This document shows positions 47,505 to 56,109 of a stretch of DNA of 64,000 nt, one piece after another (the first letter of the stretch is position 1; each line of letters starts with the position of its first letter). The notes under the pieces are model-generated. The model worked only from the letters and a program-made list of their open reading frames with translations. It ran no database searches and was not told where the DNA came from. Both the position numbers and the translations under genes were made by a program. The DNA lies in the NCBI RefSeq assembly GCF_007993795.1, contig NZ_CP042476.1, positions 1,364,001 to 1,428,000 on the forward strand, written 5' to 3'. This stretch comes from Antarcticibacterium arcticum. Its GTDB lineage: Bacteria; Bacteroidota; Bacteroidia; Flavobacteriales; Flavobacteriaceae.

Positions 47505-48443
47505 TTAATGTTTTAGCTCCGGTAAAGCTTTTTCAATTTGCTCCCGTGCACCCTCATACCTTGAAGGCAGTACCAGGCTGCCGCCCAGTTCATCTACGGT
47601 TTCATCTATCGCAAATCCCGGATTATCTGTCGCGATCTCAAACAAAACCCCGCCCGGTTCCCGGAAGTAGAGCGAATAGAAGTAATTGCGGTCTATTTTT
47701 TCTGTGATCTGCAATCCGGCCTGGAGTACTTTCTCTCTCATTGCCATGAGATCCTCTTCATTTTTTACTCTGAAGGCCACGTGGTGATTTGTTCCCGCAG
47801 CATTGATACCGCGTGGGAGGTCCGGTAATTCCTGTAGATCTACAATAGCCGCATTTTCAACACTTTCAGTTTTATAACGGGTTATGTTTCCCTGGGTATC
47901 GAGTTTTTTATAACCAAAAACATCAGTTAAAATTGCAGCGGTAGCAGCATTGTTATTCAGGCTCAGGGCAACGGAATGAAAACCTTTTATAGCCACATTC
48001 TGCTGCACCTCAAAATGATTATAAGCCTTTCTTTCATCATTATGTTGGGTTTCAATAAGGCTTAATTTCAGCCCATCCGGATCCTGGAAAGGAAGCTTTC
48101 TTTCTCCAAACTGTTCTGTGATCTGGAAGTGCCTTACATTCCTTTCTTCAAACCGGTCTTTCCAGAATTCCAGGCTGCCTTGGGGAACAGAATATCCAAT
48201 TTCGGTGGCCATCCCGGCGCCGTCTTTACCCTGCCGTACATTGGCCCAGGGAAAAAATGTGAGAATGCTTCCCGGGCTTCCCACCTCATCTCCAAAATAA
48301 AAGTGATATGTGTGAGGGTCGTCAAAATTTACAGTTTTCTTCACCATTCTTAAACCAAGCGTTTTGGTGTAAAAATCATAATTTCTCTGGGCGTCTCCTG
48401 CAATAGCTGTAATATGGTGCAGGCCTAATATTAAATTTTTCAT
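47505..48443 (-). CDS. Ring-cleaving dioxygenase (MhqO-like, VOC fold)
   Basis: A 312-residue protein of two vicinal-oxygen-chelate halves (LHHITAIAGDAQRNYDFYTK and FHSVALSLNNN). It matches the MhqO/MhqA ring-cleaving dioxygenase-like family linked to hydroquinone resistance. Metal ligands probably include H9 and the Glu in LFEIATD. Same strand as the hydrolase and just after a YceI gene (12-bp gap). Confidence 0.93.
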   Translation of the reverse strand: MKNLILGLHHITAIAGDAQRNYDFYTKTLGLRMVKKTVNFDDPHTYHFYFGDEVGSPGSILTFFPWANVRQGKDGAGMATEIGYSVPQGSLEFWKDRFEERNVRHFQITEQFGERKLPFQDPDGLKLSLIETQHNDERKAYNHFEVQQNVAIKGFHSVALSLNNNAATAAILTDVFGYKKLDTQGNITRYKTESVENAAIVDLQELPDLPRGINAAGTNHHVAFRVKNEEDLMAMREKVLQAGLQITEKIDRNYFYSLYFREPGGVLFEIATDNPGFAIDETVDELGGSLVLPSRYEGAREQIEKALPELKH

Positions 48444-48455
48444 ACTTAAAAATTT

Positions 48456-48998
48456 TTAAGCTTGTTTTACAAATTGAAATTCCCCGTTAATGCGTACATC
48501 ATCGCTCACCATAACCCCTCCGGTCTCCAAAGCTGCATTCCAGGTTAAACCCCACTCCTTACGGTTTATTTTTCCGCTTACAGAGAAGCCTGCTTTTTCC
48601 TGCCCGTAAGGATCTTTCATCAATCCACCGTGATCTACATCTAAAGATACTTCTTTGGTATTTCCTTTAATAGTAAGCAGGCCGGTTAATTTATAATTGT
48701 CCTCATCAAGTTTTTCAAATCCCGTTCCTTCAAACTTCAGGCTATTAAAACTTCCGGCATCAAAGAAATCGGCACTTCTAAGGTGGGTATCCCTGTCTTT
48801 ATTATTAGTGTACACAGAATTTGCATCTACCGTAGCGGTCACTTTAGCACGGTCAAAATCATTTCCCTGTGAGACGATCTGGCCGTCAAAAGTTTGGAAT
48901 TCACCTTTTACATTGCTTATCATAAGGTGTTTTACTTTAAAAGTAAGTTCACTGTGTGAAGGGTCCAATTTCCAGATGGTTGTTTTTGTAGTTTCCAT
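48456..48998 (-). CDS. YceI family lipocalin-like protein
   Basis: A 180-residue YceI protein that binds isoprenoid or polyprenyl-type lipids. The start is placed at 48998 (METTKTTIWKLDPSHSELTF); residues further up do not match the family. Unlike periplasmic YceI it has no signal peptide, so it is cytoplasmic. It is the first gene of a minus-strand unit with the dioxygenase and hydrolase. Confidence 0.94.
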   Translation of the reverse strand: METTKTTIWKLDPSHSELTFKVKHLMISNVKGEFQTFDGQIVSQGNDFDRAKVTATVDANSVYTNNKDRDTHLRSADFFDAGSFNSLKFEGTGFEKLDEDNYKLTGLLTIKGNTKEVSLDVDHGGLMKDPYGQEKAGFSVSGKINRKEWGLTWNAALETGGVMVSDDVRINGEFQFVKQA

Positions 48999-49407
48999 AA
49001 TTCTCGTTTTAAATGTATTATTAAATAGTGTATTACAAATATCCCACTCTAATTCCCCAAAATGATTCACCTATGTTAACTTCGGAAAACTAAAGTTAGA
49101 AAAACCCAGTTTTCAGCAATAGGATAGATATAAGGATTATAAAAATAGGATCGAAAAGCAGGAATTTTCAATCTCCTCATTGTGAAAATTAAAAATGCGA
49201 AAGAGTAAGTTTAGTTATTGGAAATTAAGATAGGAGTGTTTGCCTGCGTAACAAAATATCCCTAAAATTCTAACAAGGCTTCTTCTATGAAAGGGGTCCA
49301 GGAAATAAGCGAAAAAAGAAACATATGGAGATATTTATAGGTGCAGTTTTTAATTGAGACCACTTCTTTTGGTATTTCTCCCCATTTCAATTTTGAATGG
49401 TTGGCTA
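48999..49407. other. Intergenic region without recognised genes
   Basis: 409 bp of AT-rich sequence between YceI and the SRPBCC gene. It should hold the promoter of the YceI operon on the minus strand, but I can point to no clear element, RNA or coding remnant. Confidence 0.5.
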
Positions 49408-49848
49408 CTATCCTTTTTCTTCCAGTATTTTTTTAAGGTTTAGCAAGTCCTTTTTATTAGCTTTTCGCATCATTGTAGCCATAAGAGGCGCAAAAAATTT
49501 TGAAAAGCCTGTCGGGATTCCTTTGTTGCGTAACGTTATTTTTGTTGATTTTTCATCTATCGCAGTCCAGGTATACGTTGTTTCCATGGGAAATGGACCG
49601 TCAACTGTTTTCATAACCAATTTGTGCCGCGGAATAAATTCTATAATCCCGTAAGTATATTCCAGTTTTCTGCCCAGGAAATGCGCCACGAAGGCCACCC
49701 GGGAACCTATTGTCAAGGGTTTTGGGGTTTTCCATTGTGCCGAATTAATATTCACATACCATTCAGGTGCATTGTCCGGGTTGGTCGCATAATCTGCAAC
49801 GATCTCAATGGGTTTGTTGATTATAATTTCGGTAAAAACATTTACCAT
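49408..49848 (-). CDS. SRPBCC family protein
   Basis: A 146-residue START/SRPBCC-fold protein (polyketide cyclase-like): VFTEIIINKPIEIVADYATNPD at the N-terminus and GPFPMETTYTWTAIDEKST are typical. Such proteins bind hydrophobic ligands; ligand unknown. Part of a run of stress-type minus-strand genes. Confidence 0.9.
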   Translation of the reverse strand: MVNVFTEIIINKPIEIVADYATNPDNAPEWYVNINSAQWKTPKPLTIGSRVAFVAHFLGRKLEYTYGIIEFIPRHKLVMKTVDGPFPMETTYTWTAIDEKSTKITLRNKGIPTGFSKFFAPLMATMMRKANKKDLLNLKKILEEKG

Positions 49849-49907
49849 AATCTTAAAATTGTAGTTACCATGCTTTGTTTAAATGGGTCTATCCTTCTTT
49901 GACATTA

Positions 49908-50330
49908 TTAACTCATAAAGGGCCTTTCATTTTTTCCCTCTGCAAATTCTTTTAAGAAATACATTAGATGGCCCCAGTCAGTATTACATTTGGAGAAAAG
50001 GTCATCGATTTTAGTCCAATCTGCATGTGTAAATCTAAGTAAAGTTGAATTGGGGTCGATTTTAGAAATTTCAAAAATAAGGCGTGTATTTTTCCATTCC
50101 TCAATTTCACCTGTACATCTCCATTCCACATATTCATTTTGAATTTCTTTCAGGCTAATCATGTTGAAAAGAATCCTATGATTGTTAAAACCAAAAGTGT
50201 ATTTTTTTTCGACCTCGTCAACCTTTACATCGTGGGTCCACCAACTTTTAAGCCCTTGTTCGGTTGTGATTGCTTTAAAAACCTTTTCCGGTTTGGAATT
50301 AATTATAATACTGTGGTTTAAATTTGCCAT
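49908..50330 (-). CDS. SRPBCC (AHSA1-like) protein
   Basis: A 140-residue AHSA1-type SRPBCC protein: SIIINSKPEKVFKAITTEQGLKSWWTHDV is the classic opening. Ligand or partner unknown. It is 59 bp upstream of the other SRPBCC gene on the same strand and unrelated in detail to it. Confidence 0.9.
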   Translation of the reverse strand: MANLNHSIIINSKPEKVFKAITTEQGLKSWWTHDVKVDEVEKKYTFGFNNHRILFNMISLKEIQNEYVEWRCTGEIEEWKNTRLIFEISKIDPNSTLLRFTHADWTKIDDLFSKCNTDWGHLMYFLKEFAEGKNERPFMS

Positions 50331-50390
50331 CTCAGTTATGGTTTTTTAATATTCCGCATAAAAATATGACTGCACCCTCTCCAATTAAAA

Positions 50391-50801
50391 TCAATGTGAC
50401 GGGGCTTCACTACTTTTTGATTGAACAAGCGGTTGGAATCCTCCATAAACCATCCTACCTGCATCAAAAATCAATCTTTCGGGGTTGGTCAACGGGGTAA
50501 CTAATTCTGTCATTCTTGGATCTTTAGGAACCTGCTTATTGGCCGAGTCACGAATTTCCTTGGAAGGAAAAATAACCCACCCAAATACAATGGCTTCATC
50601 ATCTTTTGCATCCAGGGTTTTAATGAAAGAACGCGTTCCTTCCAACGTCAAGTCCTCGCCTACATACTCAAAATAAGCAAGGGCACCATATTCTTTCCAA
50701 ATTTCAGCTACCTTTTCCGCCACGTTCCTGTATTCGTTCAGATGGATTCGTGGAACCGGAAAAACAAAGCCGTCTATGTAATTTGTGTTTCTGTCCTCCA
50801 T
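50391..50801 (-). CDS. DUF1428 (YbaA-like) protein
   Basis: A 136-residue DUF1428 protein: YIDGFVFPVP near the N-terminus, then FGWVIFPSKEIRDSANK and MVYGGFQPLV, all typical of the YbaA family, which has a dimeric alpha-beta-barrel fold. Function unknown. Its upstream gap carries the last attC-like site of the cassette array, so it may be either the final cassette or the first ordinary gene beyond it. Confidence 0.92.
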   Translation of the reverse strand: MEDRNTNYIDGFVFPVPRIHLNEYRNVAEKVAEIWKEYGALAYFEYVGEDLTLEGTRSFIKTLDAKDDEAIVFGWVIFPSKEIRDSANKQVPKDPRMTELVTPLTNPERLIFDAGRMVYGGFQPLVQSKSSEAPSH

Positions 50802-50838
50802 TTTTATTTTGTGATGGTTTCTCTATAGTTTTTCAGCT

Positions 50839-50890
50839 GTTGTGCAACGTCCCGGCTATGAATTGTTGCGTAAGTTAGCACTTAACTTTT
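50839..50890 (-). repeat. attC-like site 7 (end of array)
   Basis: Between the lipoprotein gene 50969-51499 and the DUF1428 gene. GTTGTGCAAC (50839-50848) and GTTAGCAC (50874-50881) are the box-like ends; GCAAC and GTTGC form an internal inverted repeat. It is shorter and less convincing than sites 1-4. Confidence 0.4.
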
Positions 50891-50968
50891 AAGTACGCAC
50901 ATTGGAGTTAAGAGATTAATATTACCTATTAGCACGCCTTTTCCCTTGTAAAATTTAAAAGGCCAAAT

Positions 50969-51499
50969 TTATATTGGGCTTATATTTTGAATTTTAATAC
51001 CTATAAAACAATCGTCCATGCAGTTATCCTCCACGTAACCACACAATGAGATCAGGCCATTATTTTCTGCTTTAAAATAGGTGGTTGTATTCCTTCTGTT
51101 TATAAGCCAGTCGTTTTCAGCATTCAGATAAACTTCATCCAGGGTAATGGCATCTGCTGTAGGAGAAGTAGCGTGAGTATTGATTTCATTATAGGACTCG
51201 GTCCACTCGCGGTCTTCTTCAGGAACATAACCGATGGTTTCTTCAGAAGAAACATATTTAAAATGCCTATTACTTATTTCCCCGTCTTTTACCGTAATGG
51301 TTGTTACCCAGGCCGTACCTGTCCAACTTTCTGCTCTTACAATATATTTATATGAATTATTATTTGTTTGCTTGAAACTTTTCCAATGCGTTTTGCTGAT
51401 TTCCAGTTCGTCCCGGTGATCTATCTCAGCTTCCGTCGAGCAGGAATATGTAAGGATAGAGGACAGTATTAATACAATAAAATAAATTTTGGTTTTCAT
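50969..51499 (-). CDS. Cassette-encoded lipoprotein
   Basis: A 176-residue lipoprotein (lipobox ILTYSC, then STEAEID). The mature part has an even mix of charged and aromatic residues and two late cysteines pairs (CGYVEDNCMDDC). Not recognised. The 290 bp upstream hold no gene but include an inverted repeat CATAACC/GGTTATG around 51713-51760 that might be a decayed recombination site. Confidence 0.75.
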   Translation of the reverse strand: MKTKIYFIVLILSSILTYSCSTEAEIDHRDELEISKTHWKSFKQTNNNSYKYIVRAESWTGTAWVTTITVKDGEISNRHFKYVSSEETIGYVPEEDREWTESYNEINTHATSPTADAITLDEVYLNAENDWLINRRNTTTYFKAENNGLISLCGYVEDNCMDDCFIGIKIQNISPI

Positions 51500-51792
51500 A
51501 ATGCGCCTTTATATAATGACCTAAGAATCTATAATTGGTTGCGTAGAATTATTGTTATTTTCCCATGTCTTACCAGATTAATCTTTTTTCTCACCATTTA
51601 AAATACTTTGGCCATGAGGATTGTGTAGTGGGAAACGAGGGTTTGACATATAGAATTGGATCTTCTTTATATGTATGTTCTACTATCTAAATGAAATGCA
51701 TTCTCATAACCTGTATTATTCACAACAATCAGGATGTTTTTTGATTCATTGATGGTTATGGAAAAAGCTCATCAGGATTTTTCATTAATTAA

Positions 51793-52589
51793 CTACCAGT
51801 TTCCCTCAATGAATTTATCGGGTTGCCAGCTATCCGGGTTCAATTCAAGACAGGTATAAGCCTTGTTTTCAAATGTTGTTACAAAGTGTTTTTATAGGTT
51901 CCATCGTCGAACTGTAGGATTTCTACTGCTTGTGAATTTTCCACTACGGTAGGTTCACAATGCTGGTCAGTCGACACACTTTTTTGTATTGAATCTGTAA
52001 ATTTTAAATTATAAAATCCGTTATTTTTAATGTCTGTAATTTCCAGAGATTTTGAATGTGTTTCAAAATCTCCATTACAACGGGTGTCAGTTTCTCCATT
52101 TAGATAAGAAATCCGATAATCTTTTAATACAGGTTTTAACTGTTCACCTTCCCTAACAAATAAAGAAAGTTCAGTTGAATAATAGGGAGCTGGTCTACTC
52201 CCATTGGCATATTCGATTTTGATTGCATATCCTAATTCAGATTCGTTGAGCCTATAGCGGGTAGAATCAATTTTTATATTTTTTAAAACCAGGGCATCAC
52301 TAAACCAGTCACTATTCCCTAAATATTTTGAGATTATTTGACCCGTTGCATTATGAACGAGCACCAGGTGAGCATCAAAAATAAGTATTCCCTCTTCCTC
52401 CTTAGAAATCACCGGAATGACAATCAAAGATTCTGAATCAAAATTTTGTACAATAGGTTGCTGGGTAAAAACCTTTGATTCTGGAATGTGCAGCTGATCC
52501 AGAGTTTCTGAAATTAGTTTTGCCTGAGTAAGTTGACTGTGACAACGAAATGTTGATACCAGAAAAATTAAAAATATGAGTCTTTTCAT
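51793..52589 (-). pseudogene. Secreted protein with a C-terminal frameshift
   Basis: The intact frame 52589-51879 gives a 236-residue secreted protein (signal ends FRCHS) ending DDGTYKNTL. Directly beyond, in the -1 frame, 28 further sensible residues follow (HFVTTFENKAYTC, then LELNPDSWQPDKFIEGNW) up to a stop at 51793. The shift falls on TATAAAAAC near 51888. One missing A (mutation or sequencing error) or ribosomal frameshifting would join the two. The family is not recognised. Confidence 0.65.
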
Positions 52590-52599
52590 TTATGTTTTT

Positions 52600-52670
52600 G
52601 AACCTGTCATAAAAAAATAAGGAGGGCTGTAAATATTAAGTTAAGCACTTCTGCCCTATTTTTCTCTAAT
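52600..52670 (-). repeat. attC-like site 5
   Basis: Minus strand: from GGATATAAC (plus 52673-52665 region) to GTTCAAAAAC just before the next start. Arms containing AAAAATAGGGC and GCCCTCCTTATTTTT pair, with about 25 nt between. It separates genes 52689-53177 and 51793-52589. Box ends do not match neighbouring junctions well, so the assignment is tentative. Confidence 0.35.
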
Positions 52671-52688
52671 TGTTATATCCACGATTAT

Positions 52689-53177
52689 TTAATAAGACAT
52701 CCATTTTTGCTCTCTCTCTGTTGAATCAAGAATATCAATATTGAAGATTAGATGAAAATGTTTTGCTTTTTTAAAAGCATCTTCTTTTTCAAATGTCCGA
52801 TAAAAAGTTAAATGTTTATTTCTTTCATAGAATAGATTAATAATGAATATTTCCTCTGAAAAGGTTGTTGATGCACCCAGAGAATTTACTCTTTGTTTTT
52901 GTTTTCCTTTAAAGACTGAAATATATTCGAATTCCGGACTCACTTTCCATTTCCCAAAATGAACCCCAAAAATTGACCAAATGTTTCGAACTGAGTTGTT
53001 ATCCATATTATATTGAGATCCGGTAGTGGAGGCTAAATAAACAGCAAACCCAACCATAAAAAACCCAAATAACATACTTTCGTAGAGAATAATGTAAAAA
53101 GCAAAAAGAATTACTATGGCTCCAAAAATTATTTTAAATGTGGATACAGGTTTTGTGTAAGTTATATTATTGTTCAT
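52689..53177 (-). CDS. Cassette-encoded two-helix membrane protein
   Basis: A 162-residue protein with two close membrane helices (about 13-30 and 32-48) and a soluble C-terminal PH-like portion (WSIFGVHFGKWKVSPEFEYISVFKGK). Function unknown. Lies between attC-like sites 4 and 5. Confidence 0.75.
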   Translation of the reverse strand: MNNNITYTKPVSTFKIIFGAIVILFAFYIILYESMLFGFFMVGFAVYLASTTGSQYNMDNNSVRNIWSIFGVHFGKWKVSPEFEYISVFKGKQKQRVNSLGASTTFSEEIFIINLFYERNKHLTFYRTFEKEDAFKKAKHFHLIFNIDILDSTEREQKWMSY

Positions 53178-53199
53178 TCAGGTCATATTTTTGGATACG

Positions 53200-53299
53200 C
53201 TCTACGTTATAGCAAGTAGCGTCGACTTGAGACAAGTTGGAGCTTTGTTTTTTTACTCAGTTCTGTGTTTTTATAAAAAATCCTTTGTTGTGCAATTTG
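53200..53299 (-). repeat. attC-like site 4
   Basis: About 100 bp between two cassette genes. Plus-strand ends are TCTACGTTATAGC (left) and GTTGTGCAATTTG (53287-53299, right). The right end is the reverse complement of the box at the far end of the upstream gene (54321-54335), apart from a 2-nt insertion. The inner 30 nt at 53245-53274 are 28/30 identical to 57081-57110 at site 2. Confidence 0.6.
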
Positions 53300-53300
53300 T

Positions 53301-54257
53301 TTAATTATCATTTACAACAAAAGTTTTTACCATCCCCTTTTCATCGGCTTTAGGCGTTTCAGAGATTAAGAGATAATTTCCAGACTCTAAATCTACTTCA
53401 AAATACCCTGTTTCGCCTGCTTCACAATTGTTCATTCCACCTAAAAAAGTAAAGCCTGAAGGAGACGGTGTCATTAATCCGGTGGGATTCATCCAATTCA
53501 TCCAATGGACTAAAGAATCAATGTTTGCTGTAGAGTCGTATTTAATTAAATTCACATCATGACCTGAAAAATGCTCATAAGGAACCTGATCAATAAAATT
53601 TACTTTAAATCTATTTTTTCCTGGTTTAGGTTGTGCATCAAATACATATCCATCTGTACTGGAAATACTTATTGTATGATCTGCTTCTACAGGGGAAAAA
53701 TTTGTAGGTTCATCAATAACGGTAATAAACTTCCACATACCATGAGAAGAATGAAATTCACCGTTTGTTCCTTTAACGTAACACTCCATCAAATATTTAC
53801 CGGGGGTCAGGTTAACACTTGAGATTGCTGTTTCACCCGGTGAAATTAGTCCTGTACCACCAAATCTTTTAACATCGTTAAACCAGGCAGGTATTTTACC
53901 AAATGCGGTCATAGCGCTGTCTGCTTTCCCTTCTATCAAATACTTCATACCATCATCAAATACAGGCATCAAATGATTTGTGATGTCGGCGTCAGTGATA
54001 GTATCAGATGGCAATTTATCCAATATGAAAAAGTGTACCTCACCAGAAAGATTTTTATAAGAAAAAGTATTCCATCCGGATCTTACGGTGTCTACTGTCT
54101 GGAAATCCATGCTTCTGGTAACCACTTCAATCAAGTGATCTTCTTTTTGGTTTGACTCTGTTTGCTCCTCTTGTTTTTTATCATTTTTACAGGCAAGTGT
54201 CAAAAGTACCAGTAAAATTATTCCCCAATTCCCGTAGTTGGTTTTTTTAAGTTTCAT
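53301..54257 (-). CDS. Cassette-encoded large lipoprotein
   Basis: A 318-residue lipoprotein (lipobox LLTLAC followed by KNDKKQEE). The mature part seems to hold two similar beta-domains: VDTVRSGWNTFSYKNLSGEVHFF and KPGKNRFKVNFIDQVPYEHFSGH share a pattern, and each is followed by a MECYV/FEVDLESGNYLL strand. It looks like a cupredoxin or beta-sandwich tandem; function unknown. Bounded by attC-like sites 3 and 4. Confidence 0.8.
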   Translation of the reverse strand: MKLKKTNYGNWGIILLVLLTLACKNDKKQEEQTESNQKEDHLIEVVTRSMDFQTVDTVRSGWNTFSYKNLSGEVHFFILDKLPSDTITDADITNHLMPVFDDGMKYLIEGKADSAMTAFGKIPAWFNDVKRFGGTGLISPGETAISSVNLTPGKYLMECYVKGTNGEFHSSHGMWKFITVIDEPTNFSPVEADHTISISSTDGYVFDAQPKPGKNRFKVNFIDQVPYEHFSGHDVNLIKYDSTANIDSLVHWMNWMNPTGLMTPSPSGFTFLGGMNNCEAGETGYFEVDLESGNYLLISETPKADEKGMVKTFVVNDN

Positions 54258-54320
54258 AATATTTGGTTTTGATTAGTTTGTATTGCTTTAAATTTTCAAA
54301 TATGATTGTTCATTTTTGTT

Positions 54321-54466
54321 CAAATTGCACACAACTGTTGGGTAATAATATTCGTTGCGGAATCTTCCATCCAGGGCTTTTTGGGGATAGCCTCGCCTTC
54401 CATACAAGATAGTAATTTTAGACGAAAAACTTTACAACAATGAACTATTGCCGTTGTTGTAAGGCG
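54321..54466 (-). repeat. attC-like site 3
   Basis: 146 bp. Ends (plus strand) CAAATTGCACACAAC at the left and GTTGTAAGGCG (54456-54466) at the right. Long imperfect arms, CAAC-TGTTGGGTAATAATATT and its partner around CAACAATGAACTATTGCCG, can fold. Follows the ICMT-like gene. Confidence 0.55.
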
Positions 54467-54467
54467 T

Positions 54468-55313
54468 TTATCTAATTTTTGGAAGCCAGAGTTTTACATT
54501 ATCGCGATATAACTGATAGTCCTTTCCGAATCGTTTAAACATATTTTTTTCTTCTATCGGCCTAACTACAATGTGCCAAAGTAAACCTCCTAATATTGTA
54601 TATATGAGAAGATGAATAGAACTAAAATATATTGATATGGCAAGTCCCTGACCTATTCCAGCTATAGCCATTGGATTTCGCACATATTTGTAAGGACCTC
54701 TTACCACTAGTTTATTTGTTTGATAAGCAGGTAAAGGAGTACCATTCCCATACAATACGAGGAAATAAGCACTGGACAATCCAAATAAACTGGAGAGAAT
54801 AATAATCACATAAGCTATTACTTTTATCAACTGGGAAGAGGGCATTTGAATCTCAAAGGAATCGATTATTATCCATGGAAACAAAATCAAGGTAATTGAC
54901 CAAATACTAAGAATTTGAATAACAGTTTGAAATCCATTAGACCATACATTCCCAGATTTGGATTCTCTGAATAGGTTAGATTGATATACAAGAAATAGAT
55001 TGTAAAAAAGACCCAGGAGCATAATGATTGTCGGCAAGTATCCCCCCGAGGTAAAAAGTGAAGCGTTTACACAATATAAACTACCATAAGCGAAACCTCC
55101 CAGAATAATCAATTCCAGGTCTCTACTGGGTTTATAAGCTCTTATAATAGATAAAAAAGTTATAACGAAAAGATCCGGGGCAAAAAAAGAATTGAATGCC
55201 ACTCCCGATATTCCAGGAAACTGAAAGGCCTGGTAAAAATCTTTGCTAATTACCAATCCCAGCCACCAAAGTGAGACCAGTGCGCTTTGAACTAAATAGG
55301 CTGTTCCTTTCAA
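54468..55313 (-). CDS. ICMT/phospholipid methyltransferase-like membrane protein
   Basis: A 281-residue membrane protein with about eight helices. The C-terminal part (VVRGPYKYVRNPMAIAGIGQ, then RPIEEKNMFKRFGKDYQLYR) is the methyltransferase signature; the N-terminal 150 residues are extra helices. Substrate unknown. It ends at attC-like site 3, but the matching box expected at its upstream end is missing, suggesting a rearrangement there. Confidence 0.82.
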   Translation of the reverse strand: MKGTAYLVQSALVSLWWLGLVISKDFYQAFQFPGISGVAFNSFFAPDLFVITFLSIIRAYKPSRDLELIILGGFAYGSLYCVNASLFTSGGYLPTIIMLLGLFYNLFLVYQSNLFRESKSGNVWSNGFQTVIQILSIWSITLILFPWIIIDSFEIQMPSSQLIKVIAYVIIILSSLFGLSSAYFLVLYGNGTPLPAYQTNKLVVRGPYKYVRNPMAIAGIGQGLAISIYFSSIHLLIYTILGGLLWHIVVRPIEEKNMFKRFGKDYQLYRDNVKLWLPKIR

Positions 55314-55441
55314 TAGATTACAGTTTTATTAAATTACACTCCACGCTGAGTAATAAATATGTTGTGCACTGAAGGCTCTCCCTCTCAAAATACTCGAAAA
55401 GCTGAAGCGGGCTACAATCTTTAAAAAAACAAAAAAACCTT

Positions 55442-55882
55442 TCACACATTTCCAATAGTTAATCCTTCATGCGCCAACTCTAATGTCTCAATTACAACTT
55501 CATTTGCATTTGATTTCATATCAGGACTTGAAATTTTCGTGAGCCAGGCATTCAGTAGTGTCCAGGTCATTGAAGCATTACCATTCTCATCTAATAATTG
55601 AATGGTTACCGTTTCTCTATGAATTGTATTCATTTTAATGGCATCGTACCATTTTAAGAATTTATCATCATTACCAAAAATGCCTTTTTTAAGAGTAACT
55701 TTTCCTGACTTGTTGATAGTAGAAAATTGATTGCTATCACCGTGTCTATATTCCATTACTTGAGGTCCTGTTTCTAAACCGGAAATTTCCTGAAATAACG
55801 CTGTACTGTCAGTTAAACAGAATTTTACGGAGAAGTAAAACTTTGGAAGTGGCCATAAATTATCCTGAGCTTCTCCTTCCAT
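55442..55882 (-). CDS. Orphan phage-tail-like tube protein (eCIS Pvc1/Afp1/gp19 family)
   Basis: A 146-residue contractile-tail inner tube protein. PKFYFSVKF, SGLETGPQVMEYRHGD, VTLKKGIFGNDDKFLKWYDA and the C-terminal NEVVIETLELAHEGL match the tube proteins of extracellular contractile injection systems. No sheath, baseplate or ATPase genes lie nearby, so it stands alone. It sits beside the IS110 element within the cassette region. It may be a decoy, a remnant or a subunit of a system encoded elsewhere. Confidence 0.85.
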   Translation of the reverse strand: MEGEAQDNLWPLPKFYFSVKFCLTDSTALFQEISGLETGPQVMEYRHGDSNQFSTINKSGKVTLKKGIFGNDDKFLKWYDAIKMNTIHRETVTIQLLDENGNASMTWTLLNAWLTKISSPDMKSNANEVVIETLELAHEGLTIGNV

Positions 55883-55946
55883 GATTTTATAAATTAAGCA
55901 TCTTAAGTTTGATTTTCTTAATTTTTACATATTAATCAGAAAGAAC

Positions 55947-56109
55947 AAAAGAGAGGAGTAAGGTTATTTTAAGCATAGGAATAATAATTCCGTAAACATT
56001 GAAAACCCCCTCTCTTTTCTACTTCAATTTCGTTCAGTTCTATGAGACTTTTGATCTCGTTTTCAAGATGGTGAAAGCAAAGTAGGTGTCCTTTCCTAAT
56101 CATTTACCT
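55947..56109 (+). ncRNA. Candidate IS110 bridge-RNA region (left end)
   Basis: The non-coding stretch before the IS110 transposase is structured: arms AAAAGAGAGG (55947-55956) and CCTCTCTTTT (56009-56018) are perfectly complementary and enclose an inner hairpin GGAAT-AATA-ATTCC (55978-55991). IS110 elements encode a bridge RNA in their non-coding end that selects donor and target. Position and folding fit; the boundaries are not known. Confidence 0.45.

Noticed and set aside
51713..51760. A sixth attC-like site at the CATAACC/GGTTATG repeat
   Set aside because: The inverted repeat is real, but its boxes do not match any cassette junction, so it is not listed as a feature.
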